A DNA stretch of 64,000 bases, from contig CAVBWZ010000003.1 of assembly GCA_963599445.1 (NCBI GenBank), positions 92,809-156,808 of the forward strand. The letters are read 5' to 3'. The notes under the pieces are model-generated. The model worked only from the letters and a program-made list of their open reading frames with translations, ran no database searches and had not been told where the DNA came from. The stretch is from UBA9732 sp963599445 (GTDB taxonomy: Bacteria; Spirochaetota; Spirochaetia; Sphaerochaetales; Sphaerochaetaceae). Positions 49,934 to 58,856 of this stretch are shown piece after piece; the first letter of the stretch is position 1, and the number at the start of each line of letters is the position of its first letter. Made by a program: the position numbers and the translations under genes.

Positions 49934-50947
49934 CTACAGTCTGTTGATACCATAGTCAGCTGGGCTTATCGTGACTGCGCCAGCATCGTACATGAGCCAG
50001 CAGGCCTTTGATGCGAAGTTCTCCATGAACTCCTGGGAGTGCTGTCTGTCGTAGACGTTGACTGCGAAGCTCTTGGATTCGCAGAAATCCAGGAAAGCCT
50101 GGTCCTTGACTGCAACGGCGAAAGCCTCGTCGAGCTTTTCAAGGTATGACTCAGGAAGTCCCTTTGGAACGAGGATACCTGTGACCTCACCCATTGGCAG
50201 GAACTTTGCTGCTTCTGGATAGAAGTCCTTGATTGAAGGAATCGTGATTCCATCGGCAATCGTGATGTCTTCGTCTGAGAGTGTGCAAAGGGCCTTGACC
50301 TGTCCGCCAATGATTGCATCCTTGTACTCGGCAAGAAGCTGTGGGCAGAACTGAACTTCACCGGAGAGCGTTGCCGTGAAAGCAGCGGATCCGCCATTGT
50401 AGGTGATGTGCTTGTAGTCAGCACCGGCGATGGACTTGATGACCTCAGCGCCAAAGTGTCCACCGGAGCCAATGCCTGCGGTACCGGCTGTGATCTGACC
50501 AGGGTTCTGTCTTATTGCCTCAACGAGGTCCTGGATTGTGTTGAATGGGGAGTCTGCAGGAACGACGATTACGTTTGGTGCGTATGTTGCAATCCAAATG
50601 TCCCATTCGCGGAAGGTCTTTTCCGTGTAGCCGTTGATTGGCATTGTGCAGAATGCGAGCATTCCGTTGGCAAGAAGTGAGTATCCATCGTTCTTTGCGT
50701 TCTGAACGTTGAGGGTTCCTGCGCTTCCACCAGCACCAGGAGTGTTGATGACGTTGATCGTGACGCCAAGCTTCTCACCCATTGCGTTTGCAAGAGCTCT
50801 TGCTGTCAAATCAGTTGTTCCACCTGCACCGTAAGGAACCGTGAGGTTGATGTTCTTGTTTGGATAAACCTCCTCCTGTGCTGCCTGTGCGAATGCGCAC
50901 ATTGCAACGAGAGCGAGAACCATAACTGTGGTAAGAATCTTTTTCAT
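49934..50947 (-). CDS. tctC: Tripartite tricarboxylate transporter, substrate-binding protein
   Basis: 337 residues. Signal peptide MKKILTTVMVLALVAMCAFAQA, then YPNKNINLTVPYGAGGTTDLTARALANAMGEKLG (TctC/Bug family opening), NTPGAGGSAGTLNVQNAKNDGYSLL, and the second-domain helix segment DLVEAIRQNPGQITAGTAGIGSGGH. Periplasmic receptor. The ligand is unknown; Bug proteins bind citrate, other carboxylates, amino acids or aromatic acids. AAGGAGG site in the 13-base gap after lacI. Confidence 0.92.
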   Translation of the reverse strand: MKKILTTVMVLALVAMCAFAQAAQEEVYPNKNINLTVPYGAGGTTDLTARALANAMGEKLGVTINVINTPGAGGSAGTLNVQNAKNDGYSLLANGMLAFCTMPINGYTEKTFREWDIWIATYAPNVIVVPADSPFNTIQDLVEAIRQNPGQITAGTAGIGSGGHFGAEVIKSIAGADYKHITYNGGSAAFTATLSGEVQFCPQLLAEYKDAIIGGQVKALCTLSDEDITIADGITIPSIKDFYPEAAKFLPMGEVTGILVPKGLPESYLEKLDEAFAVAVKDQAFLDFCESKSFAVNVYDRQHSQEFMENFASKACWLMYDAGAVTISPADYGINRL

Positions 50948-50960
50948 TCTTCCCCTCCTT

Positions 50961-51968
50961 TTAGTCTATTTTCAAGACCGAGTCGCCTTCTATGACGCTG
51001 CAGTCATGAATATATTGTTTTGGCTGCATAGGCTTGCCCTGGATTTGGTCGAGCAGCACCTGCGCAGCGGTGTTTCCAAGGGCCATGTCGCCCATGTCCA
51101 ACCTTGAAAAGTCATTGAGTCCCGTATAGGTCCACATTGGAGTTCCAATGAGCATGACGGATATGTCCTGCCCAATCGTCCTACCCATCCTCCTAAGTTC
51201 GTTCACCCCACCCTGAGCCTGTATGTTGAAGCCGTAGAAAAGCGCCGTTATATCAGGATGCTCCTCAAGAATCTTCCTTGTAAGCCTGCCACCTTCCGCA
51301 GCAGAGAACTCCCCGTTCTCCACATACACCTTAGCCTTGTCTCCAGCGGCATCCAGAGCAGCCTTCTCTCGAGCAGCCAGGTCAGGAATCCCTGAGTTCC
51401 AGCCAATATAGCCTATCTTCCTATGCCCCATGGACATGAGGTATTCGATGCCTTTGAAGCCGCAGCCATAGTTGTTGGTTGTGACCCAGTAGTAGTCGTT
51501 CACCCCCTCCAAAGGACGGTCGACGACTACCATCTTCATTCCAACGCTGCGAGCAAGCTCCGTGTTCTCCGCACCTTTGGCCGTTGGAGTGACGATTATG
51601 CCGTCAACCCTTTGCTCAAGCATCCTGCGGATTATGGACTTCTCCCTCTCAGGGTCGTCCAACGTGTTGGTTATTATCATGTCATAGCCATGTTTGACGA
51701 ATACCGCTTCCGCCGCCATGACTATACGTGTGAAGAACTGGTTCTCGAACTGAGGGATGAGTATTCCTATGAGCCTGCGATGGCCGCCTTTGAGGGAGGA
51801 GGCTCCCTTGTCGCGTATGTAATGAAGCTCCTCTGCGGCCTCCATAACCTTGCGACGGGTCTCTTCGCTTATGTACCTCTCTCCATTTCCGTTGAGGACA
51901 TAGGAGACCGTACCAATGGTGGTTCCAGCCTTCTGAGCAACATCCTTCAACGTCGTATACTTCGCCAT
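50961..51968 (-). CDS. LacI-family transcription regulator
   Basis: About 335 residues from ATG 51968 (MAKYTTLKDVAQKAGTTIGTVSYVLNG), with GGGAAGGAA upstream. N-terminal LacI HTH and hinge (ISEETRRKVMEAAEELHY), then the periplasmic-binding-like effector domain (LIGILIPQFENQFFTRIVMAAE). First gene of the Tct operon. It should bind the two GCAAACGTTTGC operators 50-90 bases upstream and respond to the transported compound or a product of it. Confidence 0.92.
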   Translation of the reverse strand: MAKYTTLKDVAQKAGTTIGTVSYVLNGNGERYISEETRRKVMEAAEELHYIRDKGASSLKGGHRRLIGILIPQFENQFFTRIVMAAEAVFVKHGYDMIITNTLDDPEREKSIIRRMLEQRVDGIIVTPTAKGAENTELARSVGMKMVVVDRPLEGVNDYYWVTTNNYGCGFKGIEYLMSMGHRKIGYIGWNSGIPDLAAREKAALDAAGDKAKVYVENGEFSAAEGGRLTRKILEEHPDITALFYGFNIQAQGGVNELRRMGRTIGQDISVMLIGTPMWTYTGLNDFSRLDMGDMALGNTAAQVLLDQIQGKPMQPKQYIHDCSVIEGDSVLKID

Positions 51969-52008
51969 TTCCTTCCCTTTCAAGCCGTCTTCATTTGTCC
52001 TTTTGGAC

Positions 52009-52024
52009 GTGCAAACGTTTGCAC
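52009..52024. promoter_or_regulatory. LacI-type operator 1
   Basis: GTGCAAACGTTTGCAC, a perfect 16-base palindrome with the central CG typical of LacI-family operators. Centre 48 bases upstream of the lacI start codon. Confidence 0.85.
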
Positions 52025-52053
52025 AACACCCATTCAACCCTGCAAAGTCATAT

Positions 52054-52065
52054 GCAAACGTTTGC
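52054..52065. promoter_or_regulatory. LacI-type operator 2
   Basis: GCAAACGTTTGC, identical core to operator 1, centre-to-centre 43 bases (about four helical turns), so one tetramer or two dimers could bind the same DNA face. Confidence 0.85.
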
Positions 52066-52085
52066 TTACAGCTTAAGGAGTTACA

Positions 52086-52112
52086 ATGAAAATCCAACTT
52101 TCACTTAGATGA
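52086..52112 (+). other. 8-codon ORF with ideal ribosome-binding site
   Basis: AAGGAG, 8 bases, then ATG at 52086 reading MKIQLSLR and stop. It lies just downstream of operator 2 in the plus sense. Possible leader peptide or the remains of a lost gene. The rest of the gap to 52244 has only a weak hairpin ACTTTT-attttgt-AAAAGT. Confidence 0.35.
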
Positions 52113-52244
52113 AAACACGGCTTTTTCCAGTTGTCAACTTTTATTTTGTAAAAGTGATTGATTAAATCCCAACCACCAATCAACAAGGACCACGCAAGAC
52201 CTACAAGAGTTGCCTTCCAAAGCGCCAGCGACTATCTTTTGGAC

Positions 52245-53210
52245 ATGACAACAGCAACCATAGTCCTACTCGCTACAGCGCTTCTAATCCTGGTCGCAAT
52301 CGCAATAGCGACAGACAAGTTCGTATCCATGCTCACGAACCCAAAGGTCCACTCCCACGAAGAATCCAGGAACTACCTCCGGGATACGGAGCACTTCGAC
52401 TGCAACGAATTCGAACAGGCACACGCCCACGAAACCTTCATATTCGACTCACCCCGCGGCTACTCCCTACGAGGCATAATCCTACACCCCAACACACCAA
52501 AGACCGATGTTTCCGAGCCCCAGAAGGCGGCTGTCATCGTGCACGGATACACCGGCAACTACTCCTCCATGTATCCATATGCGAAGGTCCTTCTCGACAA
52601 CGGCTTCAATGTGGTGCTCTACGACCACAGGATGCACGGAATCAGCGACAGAAAGAACAAGGACGGCAGAAGGATATGCTGCAGCATGGGCTACTACGAA
52701 TCAAAAGACCTCAAGGACCTGTTCGATTATGTAAAGACACGTTTTGACGAAAACTGCATATGGGGGCTTTTGGGAGAATCCATGGGTGGAGCCATAGTGA
52801 TGCAGACCGCCCCTGAGATTCCAGAGCTGTCGTTCGTCATAGACGACTGCGGATATTCAAGCATGGAGGAAGAGGCAAAAGCTGTGTACAAGGGTCTACA
52901 CATGCCATCATGGCCAACAATGCAGCTTGGAGATGCAATCCTAAGACATCGTTGGAAGTGGTCTCTCTATGACATAGACGCAGTCAAGGCACTGAAGAGG
53001 ACGACCATACCAATGCTCTTCTGCCATGGGGATGCAGATACATTCGTACCAACATGCATGGCAAAGGAAGTCTACGATGCAAAGCCAGGGGAAAAGACAC
53101 TTAGGCTCTACAAAGGCTCCAAGCACGCACGAAGCGTGCTGGACCACCCTCAAGAGTATGCAGAGAACGTAAAGACTTTCCTCAAGGATATTGGGCTACA
53201 AAAGAAATAG
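52245..53210 (+). CDS. Membrane-anchored alpha/beta hydrolase
   Basis: About 321 residues from ATG 52245. A single N-terminal membrane helix (TIVLLATALLILVAIAIAT) is followed by an alpha/beta hydrolase domain: oxyanion VIVHGYTGN, nucleophile elbow GLLGESMGGAI, acid in HGDADTFVP and His in GSKHARSV. Acts as an esterase or peptidase of unknown substrate, probably facing one side of the inner membrane. The upstream ribosome-binding site is weak. Shares a bidirectional terminator with the convergent phosphatase gene. Confidence 0.8.
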   Translation: MTTATIVLLATALLILVAIAIATDKFVSMLTNPKVHSHEESRNYLRDTEHFDCNEFEQAHAHETFIFDSPRGYSLRGIILHPNTPKTDVSEPQKAAVIVHGYTGNYSSMYPYAKVLLDNGFNVVLYDHRMHGISDRKNKDGRRICCSMGYYESKDLKDLFDYVKTRFDENCIWGLLGESMGGAIVMQTAPEIPELSFVIDDCGYSSMEEEAKAVYKGLHMPSWPTMQLGDAILRHRWKWSLYDIDAVKALKRTTIPMLFCHGDADTFVPTCMAKEVYDAKPGEKTLRLYKGSKHARSVLDHPQEYAENVKTFLKDIGLQKK

Positions 53211-53237
53211 TTGTCCAGAAACCTCCGTTTTCCTACA

Positions 53238-53263
53238 TTTATGGGCACTTTGGTGCCCATAAA
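53238..53263. terminator. Bidirectional terminator
   Basis: Perfect 11-base stem TTTATGGGCAC / GTGCCCATAAA with loop TTTG between convergent genes. Partial TTTATGGGCA recurs at 53280. Confidence 0.75.
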
Positions 53264-53304
53264 GTGCTTGAAACAGGCTTTTATGGGCAACTTCATGAAA
53301 GACG

Positions 53305-54120
53305 TCAGTCCACGTACGGGATGCTGTCCATGTGGCGTTCGATTATGGATTTGAGGCGTTCCAGGTTGTCCTTGGAGTTGGCCACGATAAGTGGACACGG
53401 ACCTTCCAACGAAGGTGATGCACCCTTGAAGCCCTCAACGAAGCCGCCGGCCTCTCGCACGATGAGCGTTGCGGCGCAGTAGTCCCAAGGAGAGAGGCGA
53501 ATCTCGAAGTACATGTCAACCTTCCCTGCCGCAAGATAGCACATTTCAAGCGAGCATGCGCCAAAACGGCGGAAATCGGCGCACTGGAAGTAGGCATCCA
53601 TGAGTATGTCGTTGCAGACCTGGGCGTACTCCTTGCGGTAAAGGCTGAACGCCGTGCAGAATATGCTGTGCTCAAAATCCATGTTGGAGACATGTAGCGG
53701 TTTGCCGTTGAGAAATGCACCCTGTCCTTTGACGGCCCAGAACATCTCCTTTGAGACCGGGTTGTACACGACACCAAGAAGGATGTCGTCACCATCCACG
53801 AATCCAACGGAGATTCCTGACTGCCCTAGCCTTCTTGTGAAGTTGGCCGTTCCGTCTATTGGGTCGACGATCCATCTACGGCCATCGCCTTTTGTGCAAA
53901 GATGCTCTTCCTCTCCAAAGAAACCACAGCCAGAGACAAGTGCGACAAGCTTCTTTGCAAGGTAGTGTTGCACGGCAAGGTCAGCACTTGTCACAAGGTT
54001 GCTCACCCCGTCCTTCTCATAGACCTGAGCTGTATCCATATCCATAAGAGGTGCAGCTTCAAGCACGACCCTCTTTACATCTTCAAGAAGTTTTTCCAAA
54101 TCCAAAACCTTGGACTCCAT
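53305..54120 (-). CDS. Inositol monophosphatase-family phosphatase
   Basis: 271 residues. Metal-binding motifs GEEEH, IVDPIDGTANFTRR (DPIDGT) and SPWDYCAATLIVREAGG (WD). The family dephosphorylates inositol phosphates, 3'-phosphoadenosine nucleotides or sugar phosphates with Mg2+, inhibited by Li+. Third gene of the NhaC-type transporter, lacZ, phosphatase operon, 26 bases after lacZ. Confidence 0.88.
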   Translation of the reverse strand: MESKVLDLEKLLEDVKRVVLEAAPLMDMDTAQVYEKDGVSNLVTSADLAVQHYLAKKLVALVSGCGFFGEEEHLCTKGDGRRWIVDPIDGTANFTRRLGQSGISVGFVDGDDILLGVVYNPVSKEMFWAVKGQGAFLNGKPLHVSNMDFEHSIFCTAFSLYRKEYAQVCNDILMDAYFQCADFRRFGACSLEMCYLAAGKVDMYFEIRLSPWDYCAATLIVREAGGFVEGFKGASPSLEGPCPLIVANSKDNLERLKSIIERHMDSIPYVD

Positions 54121-54146
54121 GGCAAATCATCTCCTATTGAGCAACT

Positions 54147-57107
54147 CTATTGAATAACTTTCTTTCGTTTCCACGACACAACAAAGCATAGTTCATAATC
54201 CTTCTTTGCGGAATACATATGCTCCTTCAAAGTGTATGGGCCGCAGCTTCCCGTGCCAATGCCCTGCTGGAATGCAGAAAGCGTCACGTATGTACCGGTA
54301 CGGACCTCGTCCTCCCGGTGTTTCATTTTGGCAAGCTCCAAATCCGAATAAGGTTTTATTCCAAGATTGAACGGCTTTTTTACAGCATCGAAACGAACAA
54401 TCAGGCTATCGTTCTCAAGCTCCACCCATTGGGTGTCGCAGCGGTTACCGCTTTCCTGAGGACGAATGTTGGGCTCCGTCATGTCGCACACATGCTCTAA
54501 ATACTCGCCAATAGGGCTCTGCTCCTTCATGTCCAAGTATGATTCCTTCTCCCTTCCAAACCAGCGTACAGCATCGAAGGACGAATCCAGCTTGAAGGTC
54601 TTTCCAAATCTTGGAAGCCGTCCATGGGTGCTTACAGGATGAAGCAATGCCTTTACATAGACGGAACCATCAAAGCCGTCCGGAGCCTTGCACGATTGGT
54701 ACTCATCCACGCACATGAACCTGTTGCCTGCGGCCATTATGTTGCTCATCACGACCTTGCGGCTATCTCCAACAAGCTTCCTTTCAAAGACCTCTTCCTT
54801 CTGGGAGTACCATTTCTTCATTGGATTTGGCCTGAACAAAGGCTTGTCGTTGTCCGTCGCAGCCCTGAACAGAATGGTGGAAGGTTCGCCAATGAAGGAC
54901 GGGACATCCACAGCGGAAACTCCAACAGGTTCAGGTTCAAAGAGAACAGGCTTTGAAACCTCTATCTGATCCGTTCCAACCAAGACACCGCGCCTGTCAT
55001 ACGTATCGAACTTCACAAAACATGCACCAGCTGGAATATCAATGGAGAACTCGCTTCTTTCAAGAGGAGGAGCGTCCACCAACACATCAAAGGAAGATCC
55101 AGAATCCACAGAGACCGCAACTCTAAAATCCTTTCCTGAAGTGAACCCTGTCGTATTGAACACTTCAAAGCAAGAACCTCTTTGAGAATCAGAAGAATCT
55201 CCCAACAACGAGAACCTCAAAGGCCTATAGACATGGCGCACAATCCATGCACCTGTGGACGGGCTTCTGTCTGGATAGAAGATACCGTCAACACAGAAGT
55301 TCCCGTCATGGATCCACTCGCCGTTGTCGCCACCGTATGCATAATGCGAGACTCCCACAGAATCCACATTCAACACAGCGTGGTCAACCATCTCCCATAC
55401 GCAACCGCCCATAAGGCTTTCATGCGAATATATCTCCTTCCAATAACCTTCTATGTTGCCTGGCCCCACACCCATTGCATGTGCGTATTCACAAAGAAAA
55501 TACGGCCGGTCGTTGAACTCTTTGGTACGGCTTGTCCCAGCTCCTGCAGCAGCCACGTCCACAACAGGAGGATACATTTGGCTTGCCACATCGTATGCCT
55601 TGCGCCTTGCATGGACGGCACTCTCATAGTGGACAGGAAGCGAAGATACGCTCTTGAAATACTCGTACATTGCATACGTGTTGCATCCGTCGCCGGACTC
55701 GTTCCCAAGGCTCCACATCACTACAGGCGTTGCAAGGAGCTTGTCGCGATTGTAGTGGCGCACCGCCCTGTCAACGTAACGGGTCTTCCACTTGGGGTCG
55801 TTCGATAGCCAATTCATCGAAGGCGGCAGCTTTTGGACATACACTCCGTGGGTCTCCAAGTCAACCTCATCCACAATGTACAGGCCATACTGAGCTGCAA
55901 GTTCAATCAAAAGCGGATCCGGCGCATAGTGGGACGTCCTTATGGTGTCTATATTGAAGTCCTTGCAAAGCTTCACATCACGCTCGATCTCCTGCGGCGT
56001 CATCACATAGCCATTGACGGGGCTTGTGTCATGATGGTTCACACCTCTGAGCTTTACGGGCCTTCCATTCACAAGGAACACCCTTCCCTTTATACCGATA
56101 TCCTTGAATCCAACCCTCTGGTGCACACATGCACCATTGGTTTCGACGAACAGGTCGTAGAGGTTGGGCTGCTCAGCGTTCCACTCCAAGACATCAAGGT
56201 CCTTGAAACCAAAGAAAAGGGTTCCTCCGCAGGAATCCTTACAAACCAACGTCTTCTTCAGACAAAGACCATGGCCTTCAATGGAGACCGTCGCCTCAAG
56301 GGGCCCAGAGACCTCCACCAGAACCTTTGCATCATAGAGGCCGTCATGCTTGGATGTTTTGAAATCAATGTCCCAGATGTCTGATTTGTTTGATATCCTA
56401 AGCAGAACATCACGGAATATGCCATTGTTTCTGAACATATCCTGGCATTCAAGATAGCTTCCGTTGCACCATCTACGAACGAGGACAAGCATTTCATTGG
56501 AGCCTTCCCTCACAAATGAGGAGACATCGAACTCAGCGGTGTTGTGGGATTCCTCGGAGTACCCTACGAACGAACCGTTCACATAAAGCTCCATACAGCT
56601 TGATACTCCAAGGAAGGAAAGTACGTACTTCTTGGAGGCATCTTCAACCTCAAAGAACGTCCTGTACAGTCCAATGTGGTTCCACTCCCCCTTTGGAGCA
56701 TGCTTTATGCCGTCAAGGACGCTGAAATACCATCCAACTGGCTTGTCCACAGGCACCTTTGGAGGTGCATACCTGAAAGGATACCGCAGGTTTATGTACG
56801 CAGGCTTTCCATAGCCTCTGAACTGCCAACAGGAAGGCACGTCTATGGAGCCAAACCCAAGGGCATCGGACTGTGAGGAATCGGTCTGGATGGATGAAGG
56901 CAAATCGTTGGGGTCGTCGTAGTAGATGAAGTCCCAGGTGCCGTTCAGGACCTTCACGAGAGGAGAGCTGTAGCGCTTTTCGACCAAAGGGCACGCCAAA
57001 GCCTGCTCGCGGGTTGGAAACGGTATGAAGTAGCTTCGTGGTGGAAGCTTGCCAATCTCAAGGATGTCGAAGTCCCCACACAGGTGGGCGTTCAGGTCGT
57101 AGTGCAT
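54147..57107 (-). CDS. lacZ: Beta-galactosidase, GH2
   Basis: 986 residues, close to the E. coli enzyme in length and layout: jelly roll (PSCWQFRGYGKPAYINLRYPF), immunoglobulin-like, TIM barrel and small C-terminal domains. Acid/base Glu in VVMWSLGNESGDG and nucleophile Glu in YFLCEYAHAMGVGPG. GVNHHDTSPVNGYVM is a further signature. Hydrolyses lactose and beta-galactosides. No signal peptide, so cytoplasmic. It lies 15 bases after the NhaC-type gene, so uptake and hydrolysis may be linked, although NhaC proteins are not known sugar carriers. Confidence 0.93.
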   Translation of the reverse strand: MHYDLNAHLCGDFDILEIGKLPPRSYFIPFPTREQALACPLVEKRYSSPLVKVLNGTWDFIYYDDPNDLPSSIQTDSSQSDALGFGSIDVPSCWQFRGYGKPAYINLRYPFRYAPPKVPVDKPVGWYFSVLDGIKHAPKGEWNHIGLYRTFFEVEDASKKYVLSFLGVSSCMELYVNGSFVGYSEESHNTAEFDVSSFVREGSNEMLVLVRRWCNGSYLECQDMFRNNGIFRDVLLRISNKSDIWDIDFKTSKHDGLYDAKVLVEVSGPLEATVSIEGHGLCLKKTLVCKDSCGGTLFFGFKDLDVLEWNAEQPNLYDLFVETNGACVHQRVGFKDIGIKGRVFLVNGRPVKLRGVNHHDTSPVNGYVMTPQEIERDVKLCKDFNIDTIRTSHYAPDPLLIELAAQYGLYIVDEVDLETHGVYVQKLPPSMNWLSNDPKWKTRYVDRAVRHYNRDKLLATPVVMWSLGNESGDGCNTYAMYEYFKSVSSLPVHYESAVHARRKAYDVASQMYPPVVDVAAAGAGTSRTKEFNDRPYFLCEYAHAMGVGPGNIEGYWKEIYSHESLMGGCVWEMVDHAVLNVDSVGVSHYAYGGDNGEWIHDGNFCVDGIFYPDRSPSTGAWIVRHVYRPLRFSLLGDSSDSQRGSCFEVFNTTGFTSGKDFRVAVSVDSGSSFDVLVDAPPLERSEFSIDIPAGACFVKFDTYDRRGVLVGTDQIEVSKPVLFEPEPVGVSAVDVPSFIGEPSTILFRAATDNDKPLFRPNPMKKWYSQKEEVFERKLVGDSRKVVMSNIMAAGNRFMCVDEYQSCKAPDGFDGSVYVKALLHPVSTHGRLPRFGKTFKLDSSFDAVRWFGREKESYLDMKEQSPIGEYLEHVCDMTEPNIRPQESGNRCDTQWVELENDSLIVRFDAVKKPFNLGIKPYSDLELAKMKHREDEVRTGTYVTLSAFQQGIGTGSCGPYTLKEHMYSAKKDYELCFVVSWKRKKVIQ

Positions 57108-57122
57108 CCAAGGCCCATCCTG

Positions 57123-58631
57123 CTAGAAGATGAATCCCGCCACTAGATACATGGCCATGGTGATGATTGCAGCCAGGATTCCGTACGGCATCTGGGTCTT
57201 GGCATGGGCGAAGTTGTCGCATCCAGTTGCAGCGGAGGTGATGACGGTGGCATCGGAATAGAAGCACACGTGGCTACCGAAGACGCCCGCGGAGATGACG
57301 GCGCTGACAGCAAGGGCTACGTTCACACCCATGTCCATTGCAAGTGGGATAACGATTGGAAGGGCTATGATGTACATGCCCCAGTTCGTGCCGGTGACGA
57401 ACTCTGTGATCGAGAGGATTATGAACACGATAAGTGGCATGAGCTGCGGTGTCATGAGCTTTTCTGCAGTGTGGATCATGTAGTACGTGAAGCCTATCTG
57501 CTCGTTCATGTCTGCAAACAGGAATGCAAGTATCATGAGCATGATGGAGTTGAGCATGTTCTTGAGGCCGCCTATGAAGCACTCCCAGTATTCACCCGCT
57601 GTCATCACGCCCTGTGCAAGATAGAGCACGAAGCAGACTGCGAGGGTGCAGAGGACGCCAAGCTGCATGTCAAGGTCGCCTACGCTTCCGCTCTTGAACA
57701 CGGGGACCATTGCAAAGAATATAAGCGAGAGGATTGGAATGAAGAAGTTGATTATTCGTGCATTCTCATGCTCAAGGATTGGCTTTCCTCCCCTTATGTC
57801 AACCTTCTCCGAGCCTTCCGGCACGATTGGCCCGCCGTTTGCAACACGTTCGTAGGCCCTCTTCATTGGACCGAACGGCTTGATTATGTTGTAGATGAAG
57901 AACGGCACTATGAGGATTCCTATCCATGCGTAGAAGTTGAAAGGAATGGTCTTGATGAAGTATGCAAGACCCTCTCCGTGAGGAGCCCAGCCATTTGCTT
58001 CCAGAAGCCTTCCGCAGAAGACACCCCATGTGGATATTGGAATGAGCACGCATGCAGGGGCGGCGGTGGAGTCCACGATGAATGACAGGAACTCACGAGG
58101 TTCCTTGTGTTTGTCGCAAAGAGGTGCCATGCATGAGCCTATGACAAGAGCATTGAGGTAGTCGTCAAGGAAGATGGCTATCCCAAGCACCCATGTCCAC
58201 ATTAGGACCGAGTTCTTCGTCTTGGCTTTCCTTGCAACCCACTCTCCAAACGCCCATGCGCCACCGGCCTTCTCCACCATGGCTATGATGCTGCCCATGA
58301 GTCCGCATACGATTATGAGCCATGCTATGTCCTCAGACATCATGACATCCAGGATTCCAGAGCTGAAACTGTCCACGGCATCGCCAGGCCCTATCATTAT
58401 GTATCCCATCAGGGATGCAAGTATGAGGGCTTCGAATATCCTCTTGGTGAAGAAGATGTATACGATGAGAAACACCGCAGGTATCACGGAGAAGATTCCG
58501 TATGAAGGTGCGCTCTTGTAGGACTGCGGGATTAGGTTTGCAATCAAAAACGAACAGGCTATCACCGCCACTGCGGCGATTATGGCCCGCCTTGCACCCC
58601 ACTTTGCATCATCCTTCATTAGCTTTGACAT
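57123..58631 (-). CDS. NhaC-type Na+/H+ antiporter family protein
   Basis: About 502 residues from ATG 58631, which has AAGGAG/GAGGGA. Roughly 11-12 membrane helices with the NhaC signatures AIFLDDYLNALVIGSCMAPLCDKHKEPREFLSFIVDSTAAPACVLIPISTW and TEFVTGTNWGMY. Some relatives exchange organic acids or amino acids rather than protons, so Na+/H+ exchange is only the default guess. First gene of an operon with lacZ and the IMPase-like gene. Confidence 0.82.
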   Translation of the reverse strand: MSKLMKDDAKWGARRAIIAAVAVIACSFLIANLIPQSYKSAPSYGIFSVIPAVFLIVYIFFTKRIFEALILASLMGYIMIGPGDAVDSFSSGILDVMMSEDIAWLIIVCGLMGSIIAMVEKAGGAWAFGEWVARKAKTKNSVLMWTWVLGIAIFLDDYLNALVIGSCMAPLCDKHKEPREFLSFIVDSTAAPACVLIPISTWGVFCGRLLEANGWAPHGEGLAYFIKTIPFNFYAWIGILIVPFFIYNIIKPFGPMKRAYERVANGGPIVPEGSEKVDIRGGKPILEHENARIINFFIPILSLIFFAMVPVFKSGSVGDLDMQLGVLCTLAVCFVLYLAQGVMTAGEYWECFIGGLKNMLNSIMLMILAFLFADMNEQIGFTYYMIHTAEKLMTPQLMPLIVFIILSITEFVTGTNWGMYIIALPIVIPLAMDMGVNVALAVSAVISAGVFGSHVCFYSDATVITSAATGCDNFAHAKTQMPYGILAAIITMAMYLVAGFIF

Positions 58632-58783
58632 TGAACTTCCCTCTCCTTTGGACTCATGTTGCCGAATATGAAAACAGCAATCTCCACTGTAGGGCTTTTT
58701 TCCATTGAGCGCAAGGAGTAATCTCAAGTTTTTTGACGAATCGGAGCAGGTTCGAGGCGTCTTCTGCAAATGCAATCCCCCAA

Positions 58784-58812
58784 TTGAACATGCAAGATTC
58801 TTCTGCGATAAT
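58784..58812 (+). promoter_or_regulatory. thyA promoter flanked by direct repeats
   Basis: TTGAAC (58784-58789), 17 bases, GATAAT (58807-58812). The 11-base repeat GCAATCCCCCA occurs just before it (58772-58782) and just after it (58825-58835), a possible operator pair. Confidence 0.65.
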
Positions 58813-58856
58813 GTTGCGTGAAACGCAATCCCCCACCACCACAAAGGAGCCAGGCC

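Noticed and set aside
57204..58085. A 293-codon plus-strand frame opposite the NhaC-type gene
   Set aside because: Antisense to a multi-helix transporter; Cys/Val/His-rich translation without motifs.
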